This document shows, piece after piece, positions 37,329 through 48,199 of a stretch of DNA of 64,000 bases. Within the stretch, counting starts at the first letter, position 1. The number at the start of each line of letters is the position of its first letter. Position numbers and translations under genes: made by a program. The notes beneath the pieces were generated by a model, which worked only from the letters and a program-made list of their open reading frames with translations, did not search any database and was not told the DNA's origin. Location: positions 23,409,652-23,473,651 of the forward strand of contig CM055613.1 of the NCBI GenBank assembly GCA_029379385.1. Direction: 5' to 3'. The stretch comes from Quillaja saponaria. Its lineage: Eukaryota; Streptophyta; Magnoliopsida; Fabales; Quillajaceae.

Positions 37329-37890
37329 GACACGAATTTCGTAACGCAAATACACATTTCTTTTGCAAGTAATATAATGATTCAGTAGAAATAGTTCCCT
37401 TAAGAAATTAAACTACTTTAATGTTAAGTACTAGTACTAATGCAATTTAGTCTTAATCAAACAAGTGGATTTGGATTATGGGTTTTAAATGAAGCAAGCA
37501 ATTTATGTGAAGTTTATTAAAATAAGACCTATGTTCTCAATATCCTTCATACTTCACCTATTGTTTCCTTACTTTTACTTAATTAATGTTATAGCTCCAA
37601 TTATTAACCTATAATTCTTAATTAATTACAATCATATTCCTATGTCTTATAATTTTATATTTTCCTTAGCTAATTCTCTGTATTCCTATGTAAATTATAA
37701 TAAGAGAAATTCATTAAGAGCATTCTAATCTGGTTAGCTATGGCTAAATAATATATTCCTATCTCTTTAACAAATTAGATTATCCAATTAGATGAACAAT
37801 CCAATAATAGGCTATGTTTCAAGGCTAACCATAAATTCACTCTTCCAAGATAAATTAAGGCTTCCTCATCAATCTAAGTAGTGCTCAAGT
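37329..37890 (-). repeat. 5' LTR of the Athila-type element, inner part
   Basis: Aligns with the first ~560 bp of the LTR at 26604 on the plus strand (TGACACGAATTTCGTAACGC start), then breaks off after GCTCAAGT. The alignment resumes at about 41842. Confidence 0.82.
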
Positions 37891-38005
37891 AATAAATCTA
37901 TGAAATAGCCTTATTAATGTCTTTTTTATTCATATTATTTTCTATGTTATTGAGTTTTAGTTTGATTGTTGCTTAGTTGAATCATTTGTTTCAAAGTGTT
38001 GAATT

Positions 38006-38139
38006 CTAAGTTTGGATTTACTTAGACATAAACTTATCTGGATTGCATGCATTCCTTTGTATGTTATATGTGTATGATCTTTTAACATAGGAATGCATTC
38101 AATCCAGATAAGTTTATGTCTAAGTAAATCCAAACTTAG
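38006..38139. repeat. near-perfect 51-bp inverted repeat (hairpin)
   Basis: Arms at 38006-38056 and 38089-38139 are complementary at 50 of 51 positions (single mismatch in GATTGCATGC versus GATTGAATGC), with a 32-bp loop. A transcript of either strand would fold into a long stem. Weaker pairing continues outside the arms (TTGAATTCTAAG against TTGAATGCTAAG). Confidence 0.92.
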
Positions 38140-39599
38140 CATTCAAACCCCATTAGTTACTTTTTAACTCCCTCTCCACTAAAGTAGACTCCACTAAGTC
38201 AAGGATCAATATGTCTTTATTAAGCTTGTAATTTAGGCTAAGGTAACAGTATGATAAAGGAAATCTTAAGTCTCAAGTTACCCTAAGCACATAGATCTCT
38301 TTAGACCATTAAAGAGCTTTTTACTTCATAACTCAGGTAATACCCATTTGGCATTCTCTTTTCTTTTCCACCACTTCATGTCTTTTTATACTTTGACTAG
38401 CTTTTTCTTCTTGTCTTTTTTCAACTCTTGTCAGACTCCCAAACTTATTTCTTTTTATTATGAATATAAGGGTGATCAAAAGGTACAAACATATATCCTT
38501 TTTTTCTTTTCAATAATTCCAAACTTTTCTCATTTTCCTTGCATGGCTCAATATATCTCTAGAATGATCAATATGCTTAAGAGTAAGGGTTCAAAACTAT
38601 AATTTAAAGGAATGGTTAGGCAAAAACTTTTTGAGTATCCAAGAAAAAGCAATATTGGCTCAAAAAAGGAGGGGGTAACTTAAGGATATAAAATAAAACA
38701 TAGTAAGCTTAAAAAGGCTTAAACGGTTCAAAGATGACCTAAATCATGTCCTTAACTTAGTCTTGTCTATGATTTTCCCTTAAAAGAGAATCAAACAACT
38801 TCAAAGGTTCCTAACTAAATATGAACTTCCTAAACATAAACGGTCTCTAGATAAGCAAAACAATACCAAGAAAAAGATTAAGTGCATAATATATGTTGGA
38901 AATCACATCATACAATGCTACTAACTCAATAATTTAACATGAATGTAAAAGATCTTATGAAAACTAAAATATTATCATAGGATGTGGAAATTTCATCATA
39001 AAAGCATAATAATATCTTGACTAACTAACAACCTAAAAATACAAGCACACCAATAAAACCCTCTCCCAAACTAAAGACTTACATTGTCACCAATGTGTAA
39101 AATAAATACAGGAATAAGGATAGAAAGACTCCCTGGCATTGAAGCAAGGTGGAAAGCTCACTAATCCTTAGCCTTGTTAAAAATGTCTAAGTTCGTAGGA
39201 AGTAAAAAAAATGATATACTTGCAAAAATTAGCAACATTTAATAAGAATTAAAATAGAAAAAAAAAAGTTTAAAAACTTGGGTTGCCTCCCAAGAAGAGC
39301 TTGATTTATAGTCATGGCTTGACTATTATGGTCTTGTCCTATGTCCTCCAAAGCAATTGAAGTCTTATCTTTCAAAGAGTACTTGAACCTCTTCAGTTCC
39401 TCTTGTATTTTCTCTATGAGCTTACCTTAGCCAACTTATTCATGCCACCAAACTTGTCCTTTGATAGCTTTGGCCTCATTTTTAACTGACTTCCCTCTTG
39501 ATTGAGCTTTTGATCTTTAATAGCAGTTCCTTAGCATTTGAAGGGTGCTTTAATATCAAGGATTTATCAAGAAGAATACCCAACTCTTGATTTTCTTCT

Positions 39600-39930
39600 T
39601 TTGTGGCTTCATGCACCATTTCAATGGCATATCACTTCTCAGATTTGGAAGGAAGGTTCATAGCCTTAAAGACATGGAACTTCACTTCTTGATCTTGAAC
39701 CCTTATAATAAGTTCTACTTTTTGCACATCCATGAGAGTTCTACTGGTTGCTAGGAATGGTCTCCCCAATATTATAGGAATTTTTTTGTCTTCCTCCATG
39801 TCAAGGATGAGGAAGTCAGCTGGAAATATAAGCTTATTCACCTTAACTAGAACCGCTTCAATTATGCCCTTTGGATAAGTTTGAGACCGATCCACAAGTT
39901 GCAAGGTCACCTTGGTGGGCTTAATTTTCC
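39600..39930 (-). pseudogene. aspartic protease-region remnant in nested segment
   Basis: An open 92-codon stretch (39910-39632) reads TLQLVDRSQTYPKGIIEAVL, then FPADFLILDMEEDKKIPIIL and GRPFLATSRTLMDVQ. This is the Athila-type protease/linker region, better kept than the copy at 35.2 kb. There is no continuation into reverse transcriptase in the following sequence. Confidence 0.7.
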
Positions 39931-40399
39931 CCTTTTTAAACCAAGCTTGTGAAATATGGAATAAGGGATCAAGTTGATGCTTGCTCCTACATCACATAAA
40001 GCTTTCCCACAAAATGAATTGCCAATAGAAATTAAAATGTTGAAACTACTCGGATCTTTAAGTTTTGGTGGTAGTTTCTTTTAAAGGATGGCACTATATT
40101 ATTCCATTAAGGCAACCGTTTCATTATCCTCCATTCTCCTCTTCTTTGACAAGATATCCTTCATGAACTTGACATAAGTAAGCATTTATTCAAGAGCTTC
40201 AGTGAATAGAATGTTAATATGAAGCTTCTTGAATACCTCTAGAAATTTCTTGAACTATATGTCAAGTTTTGGCTTTTTGAAGCGTTGAGGAAAAGGTAGA
40301 GGTGGATGTGATTGAGTCTTCTCTTTTGGAGCTTGATCCTCTTTCTTTTCATTCACATTCCTCCTCAACTTGCTTGGAAAGATTTTTAGCTTACTTGGG

Positions 40400-41480
40400 T
40401 GGTGCTTCTACCTCTTTAAAGTGATAGCCTTGCAATGCTCCAAATTTAGACCTCCCCTTCTTGGGTTTGGCTCAGTATCACTAGGTAGAGTGCCTTGAGG
40501 ATGGGTTGTGAGAGAATTGACCAATTGGCTTATTTGATTCTCAAAGGTCTTTAGTGATGTCGCTTGACTTTGAATAATAGGGTCTATCTTATATATGTTT
40601 TGCATGAGCATGCCTTCAATGTTTGGCTTCTTTTCCGGGGCAGTACTCTTTGTTGTGCTTGAAAACCCAGTGGATAAATGGGTTTTGCTTCATGAGATTG
40701 CCTTTGATTGCTCCAAGAAAAATTTTGGTGGTTTTTTCACCTTGGATTATAGTTGTTGGAGTAAAGGTTGTTGTTAGGTTGCTTATTGTAATTGCCTAAA
40801 TAATTTATTGATTCAATATTATGTAGGCATAAGTTGCTTGCATGGCCATCCCCACAAATCTCACAAGTCATAACTTGACTTTTATTTGGTTGCATCCCTA
40901 GAGTGTCAATATTTTTAGTTATGACAGCCACTTGTGCAGTAATGCACTAAGGCATCCAACTCATGAATTCCAGCTACTCTTTGAGTTATTAACCCCTCTA
41001 AAGGCTATTGATAATTATTGGAGACCATCTCCTCCAATAATTTGAAAGCTTCATCAATGGATTTCCACATGAATGCTCATCTGGCATCAATTATGGCCCT
41101 TATTTGGTGTACCAACTCATTATAGAACGTTTGGCTTGTAGCCATGTTGGTATACCATGATGGGGACATTTTCTAAGCAACTCATTGAATCTTTCCCAAG
41201 CATCATATAAGAACGCCGACTCCAATTGCATGAATGAAGTGCTATCATTCTGCAATTTTACCGTCTTGGCTGGGGGAAAGAACTTGGCTAAGAATTTTTA
41301 GGCCAAGCCTTCCCATGTTGTAATTGAGTTAGATGGAAGTGCTAGCAGCCAACTTTTTTCTCTTATCTCAATGTGAGAAAGAAAAGAGGTGCAACTGTAA
41401 TGTATCATCTTAAACTTTGTTGATCTTGAAAGTGTTACAAAACTCTAGAAAGCCTAGCATGTAGGAGTTTAGATCATCAT
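40400..41480 (-). pseudogene. gag remnant in nested segment
   Basis: In minus orientation the frames include [20 protein letters not shown], then FKLLEEMVSNNYQ, a CEICGDGHASNLC zinc knuckle near 40870, and QISQLVNSLTTHPQGTLPSD near 40500. This is the Athila Gag order. Stops and frameshifts separate the pieces. Confidence 0.65.
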
Positions 41481-41836
41481 TCAGTAATCCAGTAAATTGA
41501 TTAATTTGTTGAATCATTTGGATTTGGCCATGCAATGCTGCCCTTCTACTCAACATATCAGCCACCTTGTTAAACTCACCAGACTTGTGCTTAATCATAA
41601 AAGGAAACTTCTGTAAACTAGCAAATTGATTCATTTGTTGGATTTGACCGGGCAATGCTGCCCTTCTGCTCAATGCATCAGCCACCTTGTTAAGCTCCTC
41701 AGACTTGTGTTTAATCATAAAAGGAAACTTTTGCAAATAAGCTGACCACCTAGCATGCATATTGCTCAAGTTTTTTTGACTGTTGATAAATTTCAAGGTT
41801 TGATGGTCAGTGTAAGGGATGAATTCCTTTTTGAAC
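41410..41836 (-). pseudogene. RNase H-Gag chimeric reading frame with internal duplication
   Basis: One open frame (41796-41410) starts in the end of the gypsy RNase H domain ([20 protein letters not shown], then [20 protein letters not shown]). It repeats that block ([28 protein letters not shown]) and then runs directly into Gag sequence ([20 protein letters not shown]). The DNA repeat unit is about 120 bp. Upstream, the same frame reads [15 protein letters not shown] before the LTR junction. In a normal element RNase H lies far downstream of Gag, so this order is a rearrangement. Confidence 0.7.
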
Positions 41837-41841
41837 CAAGT

Positions 41842-42796
41842 AGAAGCATTATGATCAAGACAACATAAACAATTGAAAACTAAATATGCATTAAATTAAA
41901 GAAAATGTCACATAGGCTACATGTGAGTTCAATTATAACCCTAGAACATAATTAATCCATACTAGCTATGGAAAACAAAAACATTATTGAAAAAGTCATT
42001 ACAAGCAATTAAGAAAATAATAAGAAGAAAGATAGAAGATTAGAGTTGTCACGACTCTTGGTCCCCCAAGCTCCTTGATATTCTCTTTCACTTGCTTTGA
42101 TGATTGTTTAAACCTTTAACCTTCATCTCCTTTTATAGGCCTTTCCCTTCTAGTTTTATAAAACTAGGAGTTCCAGGTAAACACGGATAGGTGCAATGGC
42201 GCATACTCTTTTGGCACAACGTCGCCATGCTTACTGCCTTGTTCAATTAGGGCTCTTCATCGTCGTGCCACATCTTCCTTCTTCTTGGCATTGCGTCATC
42301 AAAGCCTCTGTTTGCCAACAAAGCCGTTTGCAATATTAGCATCGTGGCTTCTACCTTTATAGTGCTACGACGCAGTACTATATGACTTGGTACTTGAAAT
42401 TTGATAGATTAGGCGCAGGAACTTCTCTTAATGTGGTGTTGCAGTGCTAAGCTCTCTGTCTGATTGCTTGGATTCTCAGGAGTAGGGTGCCGCGGCATTA
42501 TGCTCTCTATGTGAATGTTGAATTCCTATAGCTTAGATGTTGAGGGTCTCAAGTCTTCCACACCTCGCCACAAGCCCTCAAAGTACTCTTCTTCATTTTA
42601 GACTAGGACACTAGTTAAAACAAAATAAATAACTATTTTAACAAAAATTACTCATAATTAAGCTAAAGCACTACTAACTCCTAAACAAACTAGACTAGAC
42701 TCAAAGCTCCAATTTTATTTGAAATATGACTCTAAACTCAAGGATTTAACATAAATTAAGACTCGTAAGTGTAGTGAAATAATTTGTTTTATATCA
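41842..42796 (-). repeat. 5' LTR of the Athila-type element, outer part
   Basis: Continues the LTR from the base after the interruption: TAGAAGCATTATGATCAAGA matches TAGAAGCATTAAGATCAAGA in the 3' LTR near 27173. It ends TTTTATATCA, where the 3' LTR has TTTTGCAGAGTTATCA, so about 8 bp have been lost near the terminus. Confidence 0.8.
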
Positions 42797-42838
42797 TTTG
42801 AGGCACTCAAATTTCTTTTTTACATCATTTGAATCAAT

Positions 42839-44352
42839 TAACATGAATTTTGTAACGCAAGTGCATGTTTCATTTACGAGTAATATAGGGATTAAGTAAA
42901 GATCAATCCATGAGGAATTAAACCACTTTAATGTTAAGTACTAATACTTATTCAATTCTGTTTTAATTAAATCTATGGATTTTAAATGATGGGTTTTTTA
43001 AACCAAACAAGTAATTTATGTAAACTTATTAAACTAAAACCTAGGTTCATAATACCCCTCACACATCACCTATGTTTTTCTTACTTATACTTAACTTATG
43101 CAATAGTTCTAATTATTAACCTAGAATTCCTAGTCAATTATAAGCATATTCCTATGTCTTATAATTTTATATTTTCCTTATCTTAATTTACTATATTCCT
43201 ATGTGAATTATACTCAGACAAATTCGTTAATAGTCATTCTAATATGGTTACCTATGGCTAAAGAGTATATTTTTATCTTTTTAACAAATCAAATTAGATG
43301 AATAATCCAATCACAGGCTATGTTGTCATAAGGCTAACCCTAAATACTCCTCCAAGCTAAATTTAAGGTTCTTAGTCAATCTAAATGGTGATCAAGCAAT
43401 TAGAAGCATTAAGTTCAAGACAAGCATAACCAATTGGAAATTAAGCTCGCAATAAATTAAATTAAGGGCCACATAGGCTACATGTGAGTTTATTTGTAAT
43501 CCTAGAATATAACTACTCCATACTGGCTACAGAAAACAAAAACATAATTGAAAAACTCATTACTAGCAATTAAAAAAATAAGAAAAAGAAAGGTAGAAAA
43601 CTAGAGCTGTCACTGCTCCGGTCTCACAAGCTCCAGAGTTGTCACTGCTCCAAGTCTCACAAGCTCTAAGTTATCTCTCACTCAGTTGCTTTGATTTCTT
43701 TAAACCCCCAACCTTCACCTCTTTTATAGGCCTTTTCCTCCTAGTTTAATAAAACTAGGAACTCCTTGATAATAAGGATAGATGCCACAGGGATTACTTT
43801 CTTGACGTTGCAGTGCTATAGCCTCTGTCTAGTCCTTATAATACTTTGCTTCATCACACCCTGGCATCCCCTTACATGCCATTGTGGCACCATCATTTCT
43901 GTTTGCCAATGAAGTCATCCTTGGATAATGGCACTGTGGCTTATACTTCCTTGGAGTTGCGGTACAAACATCTGACTTTGCATTTGAAATTTGATGGAGT
44001 TGGCGCCGCGACGTCCATGACATGGCAATGCGCGCACTAAGCTCTTTGTTTAGTTACTTGTATTCTCAAAAAATGGGCTCCTTAGCCTCAAATAATATCA
44101 CGTCGTGGCATAGGCTTTAGATATTCCCTATTTGTTTTAGACTAGGACACTCCTCAAAACAACTAAAAATAAAATAAATAAGTATTTTAACAAAAACTAC
44201 CCACAATTAAACTAAAACACTTATAACTTCTAAACAAACTAGATTAGACTCAAAACACCAACTCTATTTGAAATCCAACTATAAACTCAAGGATTTAACA
44301 CAAACTAGGACTCAAAAGTGAAATGAAATAACTTTATTTTACAGAGTTATCA
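42839..44352 (-). repeat. LTR of a second Athila-type element
   Basis: A complete LTR of the same family, starting TAACATGAATTTTGTAACGC (terminal TG changed to TA) and ending ACAGAGTTATCA. It lies only 42 bp from the outer end of the first element. It has a local tandem duplication of about 32 bp (GAGCTGTCACTGCTCC unit) at 43604-43668. The internal region on its high-coordinate side shows that it is the 3' LTR of a minus-strand element. Confidence 0.82.
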
Positions 44353-44885
44353 CACTCCCAAACTTAACATTTTGTTAGTCCCGAGAAATAGAAAGAAAAT
44401 AAACAAAATAGAACAACAATTAGACTTATCAATGATGAAGTAATTATCCCCTTAAAATCCTCAAATTTTATAACAAAGAGTTGACTCAAGATAATATACA
44501 AATATAACTTCTTTATCATGTTTAGACAGATTTCATGTGTATGTGTGCAAGGTCTCTTTACAAAGTTTCAATAAATCCAAAGAAATTTCAACTAGAATAA
44601 CCTATAAACAAATAAACCCCTAGAAATTCATTTTTTTTCTTCCTCTCTCCACTAATGTAGGCTAATACTTAGTCAAAAATCAGTAGGGCTTACCTAAAGG
44701 TTGTAATATAAGGATATGGTAAAGGTAGGATGAAAAGAGATTTTAGGCTCACTTACCCTAAAAACAATAGATATTAGTAGGTTGTACTTTTCTTTTGCCA
44801 CCCTTTGGTGTCAATTCCCACTCAACTCGGGCTTAATTTTTAATTAGGTTTATCTCTTTTGTGGTTATGAATTATGATTGCTTCC
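44353..44885 (-). mobile_element. truncated internal region of the second Athila-type element
   Basis: It begins with a well-kept polypurine tract (AAGTTTGGGAGTG in element orientation, 44353-44365) next to the LTR. It follows the 3' internal region of the first element (compare 28157-28690) until it is cut at 44886 by the CACTA terminus. The rest of this element is not found beyond the CACTA element. Confidence 0.75.
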
Positions 44886-45035
44886 CACTACAAGAAAAAC
44901 AGTTATCTGAGATGGCCCAAAATTTATCGAGATGGGTGAGGTCGTCTTGGATAATCCAAACTGTCTCAGATAATAAGAAATATTGTGTCGTCTTAGATAA
45001 GTATTTGGGACGGTTGGGGCCGTCTCATATAATTA
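44886..45035. repeat. left terminal and subterminal repeats of the CACTA element
   Basis: CACTACAAGAAA terminus plus at least five direct or inverted variants of a TATCTGAGACGGCC-like motif. In this superfamily such motifs are the binding sites of the TNPA protein. Confidence 0.75.
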
Positions 45036-45299
45036 GTGACCTCTTCTCTGTTCCTTGATTTCTTGGTCTCTTTAATTTTATAACCCTGTTACATATCTAT
45101 AAATTACAACAAATCATTCAACTAATTTCTTTATTCACAAAAATATTAAAATTCATTCATCCATTACAAAGTATTAGACATCACAAGATGCGCAAAGTTA
45201 CCACAACTCTACAAATCTATGTTATATCATTAAACTTCATGATATTCTTAACAAAATATTAAAATACAAAGAAAACTAGAAATTCAAACAAAGTTTTCA

Positions 45300-47870
45300 A
45301 AAAGAGTACATGAAATAATCAACCATCACTAAGATGTGCATCAATATCATCATCATCGGCTTCAACATCATTTTCAACTCCAATGTTAACTTCAGCTTCA
45401 ACATTATCATTGACTTGAGGGTTGAGAGACGTAGGCAAGTTCTATAATGTTAATTATTTAAGTTAAATTCCATCATAAAGAAAAGATACAAGAAATATCA
45501 GCCATATATTTGCATAACATCTTCCAGAAAAACTAAAGTAAAAAATAAAAATAAAAAGGAATAAATAGTAGAAAATAAAAAAATAAAAATCAGCCATAAA
45601 CTTTGAGCATTCAATGCAAAACTAGAAGCTTTCTTGCCTATGTCTAGTAAGATCCCCTAGTACCAATAACAATCAAAGTCCACCACAAAGACTTTGTTGA
45701 TGCATCTATTTGTCCAAAGCTGCCACTACACTAAAAGGCTAGATTTCTATTTTCCAAATCTTCCAACAACAAAAACAATCATGCACAACTCCCACTAGAA
45801 TAGAGATAAACAACATACCAAGTATCAGTTCATAGATGACTTTATCTTAACAAAAATAGATGGACTTATCTTAACTGGATCTAGAAGTCGCATTTTGCAC
45901 ATCACCAATCATTTCATATATGACTTTATATAATTGAAATTCATAATTATGACACAAGACAAAGCCATGTATTGATAATTATAAGTGAGCAAATTACTTA
46001 CATGGGATTGAGGTTGCTGAAATCCCGTCCTGCCAAAATAAGAAAAGAATTGTCGCATCGCTTCGCAATCTTGTTTACTCCATTGCGATGGATGAGTTAT
46101 TTGCAAAGGCAGTAAAAACATAGAAGATAGAGGTGTCAATGGAGTTTGCTGACTACTGGATTACTGGCCCCTCGTCGGTGGTAGTTTTGCATACTTTCCT
46201 TTTCCATAGACTCGGCTGTGACTTTTCTTTTGATCTTCCTAGACAACACAAGTGAATAGATCATTTGACTTAATCCCCTATGTCTCGGGCTGCTCACGAA
46301 CCTTCTCGAAAGTAGTCTACGATAATCAAAATAAAAGCAATTACATTCAAAATAAGATAAATTTAATAAACTAATAATTAATTTAAAATATAAATATATT
46401 ATTTTACTTACCCTACTTTTTTAGACCTACAGTCTACAAAATTGCCACTTTTCATGACATGTGTTTCCAGGAAGGCTTCAATATGTTGTACAGGCCTTCC
46501 CTTTTTCTCAGCTTAAACAATTTAAAAAAAATAATAATAATAAGAATAAATCATATCTTGTTAGCATTTGCAAACCTTAAACTAAAGATCATTTCAACAA
46601 AATTAAGTTCTACTAAATCTTCTTGTACTCTTCTATTTTTACACTGAATCAAAATCACAATAACATTGTCACCCAAAGAAGAATTTACACAAGTAATATT
46701 ATGATAAGTATTTTAAAATACGTGAAAGATTTTATAAATTCATACCAATTTTTTAACATGCACCGGTGTCAGTCTAGAACCACATAAATGGTTAATTATC
46801 TCTTGGTTAGTAGCTATGTTCTTTGCTCCACTTTTTGATTGTTTCTTCCATTCATCCGAGCAAAAATTATCACACAAGTCATTCCAAATATGTCTCAACA
46901 CCCAATTGTTCTTTTTGTACCTCTTCCAATCTTGTAATTGTCACCATTTGCTACTACTACCTTTTTACTCAGCCTATGCAATGCCCGTCTAAGATGTACT
47001 TTACACTCGCTAGTAAATACAAGTTTTACTACCTCTAAGTCCACCACTGGGGGAAAACGATAGCGTGTCTGAAATAAGATCATAAAGAAACGTAAGTTTT
47101 TTTTCTTAAAAGAATATTGAAAAGCATGGCAAAGTTTAATTATAATGAATTATACCAAGAAATCTTCCTATATGAATCAATAGACCTCCGATGGATATTG
47201 TTCATATTTTAAAAAAAGACCAGGTAAATAAGATTTAACTAAAAAAGCGATAGTTGTTGCAATCTTTTCCTATCCAAGAAAACCTCTACAAGAATCACTT
47301 GCCAATAGTTATTATCAATCTTAATCATTCAATGTAAACATGTATTGTAAAAGATAAAGAATTAACGTTTACCGTCCATGAATCTTAATAAAAGGATGAT
47401 CCTCCACAATATTAGGTAGAAGGCTAAGGTTCATTAGCGCCCCTTCCTCTACGTGTGACAATGGTAGTGTCCACATTCAAATAAAAAAAAATAAAAAAAA
47501 TATATATCTTTATAGAAAAAATAACTTAGCATAAAAATTATATTTAATACAATATAAATTCATACCTGTTGCGATAACACCAATGGAAGAGGCTCTTGTT
47601 ATACTTGAGTTTCTGGCACCGAGTCTTCTATCGCTATCGTCTCTCTTACTCCTATATCTATCCGGCGTGATGAACTGGAGCCTCCTACTTCACTCGAGAC
47701 TCCCACCATTATATCTGTCTGGGGTGGTGCACTAGATGATGAGACATTGCCTCTATGACGTTGTACACCCGAAGTAAAGCTGTCATCTCTACGAATACAT
47801 GCTCTATTAGTAGAGCCATTATCTGTACTCTTCCCTACCGTACCTTTTATCATATCTACATCATTTGCAA
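45300..47870 (-). pseudogene. TNPA-like CACTA protein remnant
   Basis: In minus orientation, after the TNP2 part. Pieces in different frames are a Ser/Gly-rich segment at 47853-47599 (IMVGVSSEVGGSSSSRR), FQTRYRFPPVVDLEVVK with LRRALHRLSKKVVVANGDN at 47083-46895, and PSQWSKQDCEAMRQFF at 46080-46040. The set resembles plant En/Spm TNPA-type proteins (PF03004-like). An acidic tract encoded near 45350-45420 follows. No frame longer than about 84 codons survives. Confidence 0.5.
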
Positions 47871-48199
47871 AATAAAATGTTACTACGATTATACAACATG
47901 AATTATTTAAAGAAGTATTACATTACACAAGAATATTGAATTAGCAACATATATATTCATTCCATAATGTTAATTGTATTGAAATAAAATTATTACATTC
48001 ATAAACTAGCTCATGCATTTTTAGCCATGTTGTAAGCTACCTCATTCTCCTCCTCACTATCATTGTCATCGTCGTCGTCATCTTCACTATCATCGTTGAC
48101 ATCTTTATCAAGTTCCTCATCCCTATCCTCTTCATTATCTTCATATTCATGTTCTTTTTCTTATACTTCTTTCTCAACATGTTTCTTCATCTTTTGTTT

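Larger units (their letters stand above)
37891..41836 (-). mobile_element. rearranged Athila-derived segment nested in the 5' LTR
   Basis: This 3.9 kb segment interrupts the LTR. The flanking LTR halves join cleanly to the uninterrupted copy, and CAAGT occurs at both junctions (37886-37890 and 41837-41841), a possible 5-bp target duplication. In minus orientation it contains an RNase H fragment, gag, a protease region, and a block like the 3' internal region (38158-38370). It ends in a hairpin-containing stretch. No LTR of its own and no reverse transcriptase or integrase is seen, so it is a non-autonomous or recombined fragment and not a normal element. Confidence 0.6.
26604..42796 (-). mobile_element. 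Athila-lineage Ty3/gypsy LTR retrotransposon, full-length but dead, with nested insertion
   Basis: A minus-oriented element with two LTRs of about 1.55 kb. The 3' LTR is 26604-28156. The 5' LTR is 37329-42796, split by a segment at 37891-41836. A primer-binding site complementary to tRNA-Asp follows the 5' LTR (37305-37322). Gag, protease, reverse transcriptase, RNase H and integrase remnants follow in order towards lower coordinates, then a post-pol region. The order, the long LTRs, the tRNA-Asp site and the extra region after integrase fit the Athila lineage. All domains carry many stops and frameshifts and the LTRs differ at many positions, so the insertion is old. TCATT occurs on both outer flanks (26599-26603 and 42794-42798). 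The right copy overlaps the LTR end by three bases, so it is only a probable target duplication. Confidence 0.82.
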
